Notes under the pieces: model-generated | Databases searched by the model: none | The model's input: the letters and a program-made list of their open reading frames with translations, nothing else | What the model was told of the DNA's origin: nothing | Assembly (NCBI GenBank): GCA_013002595.1 | Contig: JABDJG010000415.1 | Coordinates: forward strand, 1-12,102 | Reading direction: 5' to 3' | DNA: 12,102 nt | DNA from: Hyphomicrobiales bacterium | GTDB taxonomy: Bacteria; Pseudomonadota; Alphaproteobacteria; Rhizobiales; Aestuariivirgaceae | Translations under genes and position numbers: made by a program | Part shown: in pieces, positions 6,981-12,102 of the stretch | Numbering within the stretch: the stretch's first letter is position 1 | How the letters are laid out: each line of letters begins with the position of its first letter

Positions 6981-7010
6981 AGTATAGATAGAATGGCCAT
7001 CGCGAGTCGA
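6981..7010 (-). promoter_or_regulatory. Putative promoter of the ankyrin-repeat gene
   Basis: On the minus strand TCGACT (7010-7005) and TATACT (6986-6981) are separated by 18 bases and lie about 37 bp before the ATG. The -10 is good and the -35 has four of six matches. A separate promoter fits the idea that this gene is an insertion. Confidence 0.35.
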
Positions 7011-7051
7011 GCGACCAGAAGGATCGATGATGTCGAGCGCGAGGCTATACT

Positions 7052-7064
7052 AATTGGATCAATT
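7052..7064. repeat. Short inverted repeat AATTG-gat-CAATT between dctQ and the ankyrin gene
   Basis: Perfect 5-bp arms around three bases, in an AT-rich patch 33 bp after the dctQ stop. It is too short and lacks a following T-run on the minus strand, so I do not call it a terminator. It may be a weak hairpin or a protein site. Confidence 0.25.
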
Positions 7065-7092
7065 CACGTTTTGATGTTTCCATCACTCTGGA

Positions 7093-7166
7093 TCGTTTAG
7101 GGTTCGTCATGTCCGGCCAGCCGGAATGTGCCGTTGGCATACCGGATGGTGTCTTCCAGCACCGCC
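7093..7166 (-). repeat. Direct repeat copy B: the functional dctQ 3' end and its stop
   Basis: This is the intact partner of the orphan copy at 6362-6435, offset by 731 bp. Mismatches are at 7098, 7102, 7103 and 7144. The repeat starts a few bases beyond the dctQ stop codon and extends about 70 bp into the gene. Confidence 0.85.
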
Positions 7167-7678
7167 AAGAGGGCGGCAATGCTGGTCAGCACGCCGGAGA
7201 TCGGCAGGATGGCCATGGCATATTTCTTGGGCATGTAGTTGGGTTTGAAGACAAAGCCGCCGTCTTCCCAGGCAAAGTACCACATCTCCCAGTACCTGCC
7301 GCCCATCGTCGAGACAACCTGCAGCCCGTAAATGACAATGATGATGCCGAGGCAGAAAATCACAAGCGACCAGAACTGCTGAATAAGGAACGCAAATCGC
7401 AGCGGCAGCCGGGTGTAGACCAGATCGAGCGCAATGTGATCGCGATCGCGCACCGTCAGGGCAAGAGCAAGGAACACCAGCCAGATATTGCTCAAGACGG
7501 TCAACAGATCACCCCACACCGGCGGGTCCTCGAAGTAATAGCGCATGACGACCGAATAGACGGTGAACACCACCATCAGCAGCAGCAAGGTGCCGCAGAA
7601 GGCCGTCAGCACCTTGTGCACGGCCTTGTCGATGATCTGGACGAAGCGGGGCAATTCGCCTGGTGCCGAATTCTTCAT
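7097..7678 (-). CDS. dctQ: TRAP transporter small membrane subunit (DctQ type)
   Basis: The 193-residue protein has four membrane segments (about residues 25-47, 58-80, 98-120 and 150-172), as usual for DctQ. Family features include VVMRYYFEDPPVWGDLL after the first segment, RDRDHIALDLVYTRLP in the loop between segments 2 and 3, and PNYMPKKYAMAILPISGVL at the start of the last segment. The ATG overlaps the dctM stop (7675-7678, ATGA), so the two are translated together. In most TRAP operons the Q gene precedes M; here it follows it. DctQ joins the large subunit in the inner membrane and receives the loaded binding protein. Its last 70 bp are duplicated at 6362-6435. Confidence 0.9.
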   Translation of the reverse strand: MKNSAPGELPRFVQIIDKAVHKVLTAFCGTLLLLMVVFTVYSVVMRYYFEDPPVWGDLLTVLSNIWLVFLALALTVRDRDHIALDLVYTRLPLRFAFLIQQFWSLVIFCLGIIIVIYGLQVVSTMGGRYWEMWYFAWEDGGFVFKPNYMPKKYAMAILPISGVLTSIAALLAVLEDTIRYANGTFRLAGHDEP

Positions 7679-8964
7679 TTTGCAAACCCCAACATCTTCG
7701 GCAGGAACATCGTGATGTCGGGGATCACGATCAGCAGGAACAAAAGCCCGAACAACGCCACCAGATAGGGCAGCATGGCGACAGCCACACTTTCCAGCCG
7801 CGCCTTGGCGATGGCGCCCGCCGTGAAATAGGCAACCCCGACCGGCGGCGTCACCGACCCGATCAGGAAGCCGACGACGACGACAAGCGCCGCCTGCACA
7901 TCGGGATAGCCGGCCTTTACCATGACATCGACAAGCACCGGCCCGACGACAATGATGTTGGCGGCTGAGTCCATCACCATCCCGAGCAGGCAGATGAACA
8001 TGACCAGCGCCAGGGCAAACAGCATGGGACTATGCGCATAGCCCAGCAGCCATTCCTCCAGTTGCGTGTTGGCGCCCAGCGAGGTCAGCAACCAGCTGAA
8101 CGGGCCTGAGGCGGCGATGATGATGAACACCATTGCCGAATTTCTGAACGCCCGGACAAAGGCGCCCTTGCAGTTTGACCAGGTGATTGTGCGGTAGATG
8201 AACAGCCCGACGAACATGGCGATGGTCGCGGTCAGGGCCCCCGCCTCGACGACGCCGGCAATGCCGCCGACGACCGAGCCGACCAGGACGATCGGAATCA
8301 GCAGCGCAAACGACGACTTGTAGCCGACGATGGCGACCGCCTTGAAACTGAAGGCCTCTTCGCTACGCTCGAAGTTGTTGCGCACGGCGATGACGTGGTT
8401 GATGACCATGAGCACGGCGCCGATCAGGATGCCCGGCACGATGCCCGCCGCAAACAGCGCGCCGACCGAAATGCCGCCGGCGTTGGCCAAGACGATCATC
8501 ATGATGCTGGGCGGTATGATGCCGCCTATCGTCGAACTCACCGCGGTGATGGCGGCGGTGAAGGCCGGCGGATAGCCCGAACGCTTCATGGCCGGGACCA
8601 GCAGCGAGCCCACCGTTGCCGTATCGGCCACGACCGATCCGTTCATGCCGGCAAAGAACATCGAGACCAGCACATTGACCTGCGCCATGCTGCCGCGCAT
8701 CCGCCCGATGATGCGTTTGCTCAGTTCGACCAGCCGATCGGTGATCGTTGCACTGGTCATCAATTCGCCGGTCAGCATGAAGAATGGAATTGCCGTGAGC
8801 GGAACCGAATCGATGGCGCTGAACATCTGGCCCGGAATCAGGATCAGCGGCGCAGCATCGGTGATCAGGATGTAGACAACCGGGATCAGGATGAGCGTGA
8901 AGCCAATCGGTGCCCCGGCGAGAATCAGGACCACGAGAACGGCGAGAAGCAGCAGAATTTCCAT
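7675..8964 (-). CDS. dctM: TRAP transporter large membrane subunit (DctM type)
   Basis: The 429-residue product is very hydrophobic with about 12 membrane segments. It shows DctM hallmarks: VPLTAIPFFMLTGELM (54-69), GMNGSVVADTATVGSLLVPA (106-125), STIGGIIPPSI (144-154) and, in the second half, MDSAANIIVVGPVL and IGSVTPPVGV. It is the sodium-driven transport subunit. I chose the ATG at 8964 because MEILLLLAVLVVLILAGAPI is the standard N-terminus. A TTG at 9006 would add 14 polar residues before the first membrane segment and is unlikely. The ribosome binding site is weak (a GAGG about 12 bases upstream). It is separated from dctP by 193 bp with strong secondary structure. Confidence 0.92.
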   Translation of the reverse strand: MEILLLLAVLVVLILAGAPIGFTLILIPVVYILITDAAPLILIPGQMFSAIDSVPLTAIPFFMLTGELMTSATITDRLVELSKRIIGRMRGSMAQVNVLVSMFFAGMNGSVVADTATVGSLLVPAMKRSGYPPAFTAAITAVSSTIGGIIPPSIMMIVLANAGGISVGALFAAGIVPGILIGAVLMVINHVIAVRNNFERSEEAFSFKAVAIVGYKSSFALLIPIVLVGSVVGGIAGVVEAGALTATIAMFVGLFIYRTITWSNCKGAFVRAFRNSAMVFIIIAASGPFSWLLTSLGANTQLEEWLLGYAHSPMLFALALVMFICLLGMVMDSAANIIVVGPVLVDVMVKAGYPDVQAALVVVVGFLIGSVTPPVGVAYFTAGAIAKARLESVAVAMLPYLVALFGLLFLLIVIPDITMFLPKMLGFAK

Positions 8965-9104
8965 CAGGTAGTTGGCCTCGCTGTCGCCGGTTCGTTCAGG
9001 CCGCAATCAGGACCCGGCGTGCAATGTGGGCGCGCCGGCCAGATCATCATTGCAGATTCTTCGCTATTGCGCTTGTGGATTGCGCCGCAAAGGCTCATGG
9101 GAAC

Positions 9105-9119
9105 CGCGGATGATCCGCG
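9105..9119. repeat. Hairpin CGCGGA-tga-TCCGCG between dctP and dctM
   Basis: Perfect 6-bp GC-rich arms with a three-base loop, in the 193-bp gap after dctP. Together with the structure at 9139-9174 it could slow polymerase or stabilise the dctP message. Confidence 0.35.
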
Positions 9120-9138
9120 ATCCCCTGTCTGGTTGAAC

Positions 9139-9174
9139 AAGCCGGCCGGCTCGGCGCTTACAGTGCGCCGGCTT
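9139..9174 (-). terminator. GC-rich stem-loop cluster at the dctP stop codon
   Basis: Three structures overlap here: an inner hairpin with arms CGGCGC (9152-9157) and GCGCCG (9165-9170) around the stop codon; an outer pair AAGCCGGC (9139-9146) and GCCGGCTT (9167-9174); and a 12-bp palindrome AGCCGGCCGGCT (9140-9151). No T-run follows on the minus strand, so complete termination is doubtful. Partial termination or mRNA protection would give more binding protein than membrane subunits, as is common for such operons. Confidence 0.45.
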
Positions 9175-10201
9175 TCTTGAGGGACGCAATGAAGTCATCC
9201 ATGCCCTGGTCTTTCAGGATGCGCTCGGCTATCTCGGGCTCAAACGTCCCCTTGGCATCGATCCAGGCCGCAATTGCGCCCTGCCGCCACTTGGCAAGTT
9301 CAGCTTCGTTTGGCGCATACCATTCCTTGATCGACGCCTTGATCGCCGTCTCACCGTCTTTGACCCACTTGCGGTCAAGTTCGCTGACCCTGTCGCCGAA
9401 GGCCTGGGCAGCCGCATGCAGCCACTTTTTCTCCTCATCGCTCAGGGCATTGTACTGGGTCACATCCATCGCCAGCTGATTGCCCGACCAGGAACCGCCG
9501 ATCTCGGTGAAGTAATCTGCAACTTCATGCAGTTTGGCGATGTGTTGCCAGGGAACCGCCACGTATTGTCCCGAAACCACACCGGTCTGCAGGCCCTGGT
9601 AGAGCTGGGTCCAGTCGTAAGGCACCGGCACGGCGCCCCAGTTCTTGATCAGCGTGTATTCGATCGGGCTCTTGGTCACCCGCCACTTGATGCCTTTCAT
9701 GTCATCGGGGACATGAACCGGGCGCTGCGCATTGGCCAGCTGGCGGAAGCCGCCGCTGGAATAAACCACCAGACAGACATGACCGGTGGTCTTGGCGGCC
9801 AGCTTGCACTGCCGGTCCGACAGCCACTCTTTTGAAATACGGTCGGCGTCCTCGATGCTCTTGAAGATGTAGGGCAGATCGAAGATGGCCAGCTCGGTGC
9901 CGAAACTGCCGAAGTTGGCTGTCGAGCTGGTCCATAGCGATAAAAGACCCTGGTTGGCCTGTTCACCGCATTTCTGCTCACCGCACAGCGAGCCGCGATA
10001 GTGCGGTTCGATCTTCAGCTTGCCGCCGGACACCTTCTCAAGTGTCGGGATAAGGGCCTGATCGATGGCGTCGCCGATCGGCATTCCAAGGCGTCCCACG
10101 GTGCCCAGTTTCAGCACCTTCTCGGCCAGGGCGCCGTCTGCCATCATCGTCAACGCCAGCGCAGCAGCGGCGGTCCTGAAGTATTTTCGAATTGAAGCCA
10201 T
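9158..10201 (-). CDS. dctP: TRAP transporter periplasmic solute-binding protein (DctP type)
   Basis: The 347-residue product begins with a signal peptide (MASIRKYFRT, alanine core, ALA at 24-26, then EKVLKLG). The mature part has the DctP fold features: DLPYIFKSIEDADRI, GGFRQLANAQRPVHVPDDMK, then KWRVTKSP with the conserved arginine (R174) that normally binds the ligand carboxylate, and LYQGLQTGVVSGQYVAVPWQ. The start is the ATG at 10201, which has a strong GGGAGG eight bases upstream; an upstream start codon in the same frame would put the signal peptide too far inside. Four cysteines (C73, C78, C132, C143) are more than usual and may form disulphides. Conservation of R174 suggests a carboxylate-containing ligand; its identity is unknown. 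It is the first gene of the TRAP operon. Confidence 0.92.
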   Translation of the reverse strand: MASIRKYFRTAAAALALTMMADGALAEKVLKLGTVGRLGMPIGDAIDQALIPTLEKVSGGKLKIEPHYRGSLCGEQKCGEQANQGLLSLWTSSTANFGSFGTELAIFDLPYIFKSIEDADRISKEWLSDRQCKLAAKTTGHVCLVVYSSGGFRQLANAQRPVHVPDDMKGIKWRVTKSPIEYTLIKNWGAVPVPYDWTQLYQGLQTGVVSGQYVAVPWQHIAKLHEVADYFTEIGGSWSGNQLAMDVTQYNALSDEEKKWLHAAAQAFGDRVSELDRKWVKDGETAIKASIKEWYAPNEAELAKWRQGAIAAWIDAKGTFEPEIAERILKDQGMDDFIASLKKAGAL

Positions 10202-10230
10202 TCCATTTTCCTCCCAGAATTTTATGTCTC

Positions 10231-10276
10231 GTGCCAGATAACCAGCATTGTACACGGCACGAAAAGTGACAGATAA
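10231..10276. promoter_or_regulatory. Candidate MocR operator: direct repeat GTGNCAGATAA x2
   Basis: GTGCCAGATAA (10231-10241) and GTGACAGATAA (10266-10276) are in the same orientation, 35 bp apart start to start, in the region shared by dctP and the MocR-type gene. MocR regulators often bind direct repeats in such divergent promoters. A 7-bp inverted repeat (TCGTGCC 10229-10235, GGCACGA 10256-10262) overlaps the first copy. Confidence 0.5.
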
Positions 10277-10277
10277 T
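10248..10277 (+). promoter_or_regulatory. Putative promoter of the MocR-type gene
   Basis: TTGTAC (10248-10253) and GATAAT (10272-10277) are separated by 18 bases. The second direct repeat overlaps the -10 box, so the regulator could repress its own gene. No equally good promoter for dctP was found on the other strand. Confidence 0.35.
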
Positions 10278-10391
10278 GCGATTAGGGGGGACAGTCTGAA
10301 CCCCGCCTGTGTCCGGCCTCATGATCGGGTGCGTACGCAGCAACCAGGCGGACGGTCTTTACAGGCCGCAGCGCAGCGAAAGAAAAGTTCA

Positions 10392-11852
10392 ATGAACCAT
10401 CTGTTGCCGCTTTTTCGCAAGCTGCCGGAAAGCTCCAATCTCAGCCGGCGTGACCAGATTTGCGAGGTGGTCAGCGCCGCCATTTCCGCCAGAGCGGTCT
10501 CGCCGCACGTGCCGCTGCCGTCGTGCCGCCAGATGGCCGAGCAGCTGGGGGTGTCGCGCAATACCGTGTTCGCGGCCTATTCGCGTCTGATCGATCTTGG
10601 ATTGATCGTGGCGCGTGACAGATCGGGGTATTATGTGAACCGCGATATCCTGGCGTTGCCGGAAAGGCCGGAGGCCGACCCGGCCGGTGACGAAGAGGTG
10701 CCCTCGCCGCTCAAGCTGCCGCCCTCATCGCTCATTCCGCTCGACAACCCGCTGGACTGGAAAAGCTATCCCTATCCGTTCATCTACAACCAGATCGATC
10801 CTGACCTGTTTCCTGTCGACGACTGGCGCGAGTGTGCCCGCCTCGCCCTTGGCCGCAAGAACGTCAAGCTGTGGACCGGAGATTCGGTCGAAAGCGACAG
10901 TCCCTACCTGATCGAACAGCTGCGCCAGAGATTGCTCGGCGCCCGCGGCATCGTGGCCAGGTCCGATGAGATCCTCATCACGCTGGGCGCCCAGAACGCG
11001 CTGTCTATACTGGGTACGCTGTTTGCCAGCTTCGATGAACCGATTGCCGTCGAGGACCCCGGCTTTTTCGGCGCCTTCAATGCCTTTCGCATGGCAGGCA
11101 ACAGTCTGGTCGGGGTCTCCATCGACCGCGAAGGGCTCATTCCCTCAGCCATTCCGGATGGGGTAAAGGTGGTTTTCGCCACGCCAAGCCATCAGTTCCC
11201 GACCATGGTGACGATGTCCACCGCGCGGCGCCGCGAACTGCTCGATATGGCTGAAATGAAGGATTTCCTGATCATCGAGGATGACTACGAGGCGGAGATG
11301 AACTTCCAGGCCCGGTCCTCGCCCTCGCTGCGCTCCATGGACGCCAACCAGAGGGTGATCTACATCGGCAGCTTCTCCAAGACCCTGTCGCCGGGCATTC
11401 GCATCGGCTTCATGGTGGCGCATCGCGATATCATTCGCGAGGCGCGCATCGTTCGCGGGACCATGTTCCGGCATCCGCCCAGCCTGATACAGGAGGTTGT
11501 CGCACTGTTCATTCGCCTGGGTTATTTCGATGCCCACCTGCGCAATCTCGAGCGCCGCTACAAGCGCCGGTGGCAGGTCATGCGCCAGGCGATTTCAAGC
11601 CATCTCGGTATGCTGAACCAGTTCGACAACAAGGGCGGCACCTCGTTTTGGCTGACCGGGCCGGAGGGCTTTGATGCAAGCCTGTTGCGCACGCGCCTGA
11701 GCGAACGCGGTGTGCTGATCGACCGCGGCCAGACCTATCACCTCGACCAGAGCCGCCGAAACGGCCTGCGCCTCGGCTTTGCCTTCGTGCCGGTCGAGAA
11801 AATGGAAGACGGCGTCCAGATCATTGCTGAAGAGGTCAGAAAGCTGATCTGA
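10392..11852 (+). CDS. MocR-type transcriptional regulator (GntR helix-turn-helix fused to a PLP-dependent aminotransferase-like domain)
   Basis: The 486-residue product has a GntR-type winged helix at about 16-86 (LPSCRQMAEQLGVSRNTVFA) with the recognition helix SRNTVFAAYSRL. A linker rich in P, E and D (about 88-115) leads to a fold type I aminotransferase domain. D297 and Y299 in EDDYEAE and the PLP lysine K330 in GSFSKTLSPGIRIGF have the same 33-residue D-to-K spacing as in GabR; R460 in NGLRLGF is the probable carboxylate-binding arginine. All residues needed to bind PLP are present, so it probably senses an amino compound through PLP chemistry. The ATG at 10392 is chosen because the helix-turn-helix follows at normal distance; the frame is open 48 codons further, but only to a TTG and with a foreign-looking sequence. 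It is divergent from the TRAP operon and likely controls it. Confidence 0.92.
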   Translation: MNHLLPLFRKLPESSNLSRRDQICEVVSAAISARAVSPHVPLPSCRQMAEQLGVSRNTVFAAYSRLIDLGLIVARDRSGYYVNRDILALPERPEADPAGDEEVPSPLKLPPSSLIPLDNPLDWKSYPYPFIYNQIDPDLFPVDDWRECARLALGRKNVKLWTGDSVESDSPYLIEQLRQRLLGARGIVARSDEILITLGAQNALSILGTLFASFDEPIAVEDPGFFGAFNAFRMAGNSLVGVSIDREGLIPSAIPDGVKVVFATPSHQFPTMVTMSTARRRELLDMAEMKDFLIIEDDYEAEMNFQARSSPSLRSMDANQRVIYIGSFSKTLSPGIRIGFMVAHRDIIREARIVRGTMFRHPPSLIQEVVALFIRLGYFDAHLRNLERRYKRRWQVMRQAISSHLGMLNQFDNKGGTSFWLTGPEGFDASLLRTRLSERGVLIDRGQTYHLDQSRRNGLRLGFAFVPVEKMEDGVQIIAEEVRKLI

Positions 11853-11963
11853 TCGCAAGGGCGCACACCTTGAAATAATTGTCCCTTTTTTCCGGCCGGT
11901 CTGTCCCTCCCACAATTCACATCGATCTGTAAGTTTTGCTCAGAACGTCAATCGAGGTGAAAT

Positions 11964-12102
11964 TTGAGCGCGATCAACGAGCCCCTAACCGCCTACCGCC
12001 CTTTCAAGGTCGCGGTGTCCGACGAGATGCTGGCCGATATCCGGCGCCGTGTCGAAAATTTTCCGTGGCACGAAATGCCCGATGACGGCGGCTGGGACTA
12101 CG
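11964..12102 (+). CDS. N-terminus of an epoxide hydrolase family protein (EHN domain, alpha/beta hydrolase); 3' end outside the window
   Basis: Forty-six codons are present. The reading SDEMLADIRRRVENFPW, followed after a short acidic stretch by GGWDY, is the signature of the epoxide hydrolase N-terminal domain (PFxVxVxDxxLxDLRxRL..., then W..GWDYG) that precedes the alpha/beta hydrolase domain in microsomal-type epoxide hydrolases and relatives. The start is a TTG at 11964: an in-frame stop (TGA 11958-11960) lies just before it, GAGG sits at the right distance, and no earlier start is possible. The catalytic residues are beyond the window, so activity cannot be judged. It is on the same strand as the MocR-type gene, 111 bp downstream. 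Confidence 0.75.
   Translation, partial: MSAINEPLTAYRPFKVAVSDEMLADIRRRVENFPWHEMPDDGGWDY

Noticed and set aside
6362..7166. Insertion sequence or transposon around the ankyrin gene
   Set aside because: No transposase, no terminal inverted repeats; the repeats are direct and are explained by the dctQ 3' end.
8395..9180. Plus-strand open frame of 261 codons opposite dctM
   Set aside because: Its translation is a histidine/aspartate/arginine-rich string typical of reading a hydrophobic membrane gene backwards.
10248..10391. Upstream extension of the MocR-type protein from the TTG at 10248
   Set aside because: It would run through the operator and promoter region, lacks a ribosome binding site, and the added residues look non-coding.
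11856..11872. Hairpin CAAGG-gcgcaca-CCTTG after the MocR-type gene as terminator
   Set aside because: The stem is only five pairs and the T-run (about 11884-11889) is more than ten bases away, so it does not fit an intrinsic terminator.

Overview
The window looks like chromosomal DNA from a moderately GC-rich alphaproteobacterium, probably of the Hyphomicrobiales/Rhodobacterales type. I infer this from the base composition, the mix of ABC and TRAP solute uptake operons with LacI and MocR regulators, and the family resemblance of the products. No species can be named from the sequence alone.

Layout from left to right. Bases 2-205 are the last 67 codons of a gene whose acidic product resembles the C-terminus of a type I secreted/RTX protein. 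A non-coding scar of about 330 bp follows; inside it (about 401-514) is a short stretch that reads like the C-terminus of a Baeyer-Villiger-type flavin monooxygenase. Bases 536-6242, all on the minus strand, form one coherent block: a LacI-type repressor, a periplasmic solute-binding protein, two ABC permeases, an ABC ATPase and a GpdQ-like class III metallophosphodiesterase. The last four genes overlap or abut (ATGA overlaps at 3225-3228 and 2398-2401, TAG immediately followed by ATG at 1354/1355). A perfect 14-bp LacI-type palindrome with a consensus -35 box sits just upstream of the repressor gene. The simplest reading is a repressible operon that imports a small phosphodiester or related compound intact and hydrolyses it in the cytoplasm. 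The substrate is inferred from context, not shown.

Next come a small secreted ankyrin-repeat protein (6465-6944) and a TRAP transporter (dctP, dctM, dctQ, in the unusual order P-M-Q), all on the minus strand. The ankyrin gene sits between two direct copies of the dctQ 3' end: the functional one at 7093-7166 and an orphan 74-bp copy at 6362-6435. This marks a past insertion or allele-replacement event. The TRAP operon is divergent from a MocR-type regulator (GntR helix-turn-helix fused to an aminotransferase-like PLP domain, 10392-11852). Their shared 190-bp intergenic region carries an 11-bp direct repeat that is a good candidate MocR operator. The window ends inside a gene on the plus strand whose N-terminus matches the epoxide hydrolase N-terminal domain family, beginning at a TTG codon.

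In function the window is two regulated uptake modules side by side, each with its own regulator: LacI plus ABC transporter plus phosphodiesterase, and MocR plus TRAP transporter with a possible hydrolase. I see no tRNA, rRNA, CRISPR array, insertion sequence or replication origin. I do not see a clearly novel system. The most unusual items are the dctQ-tail repeat around the ankyrin gene and the phosphodiesterase built into the ABC operon.
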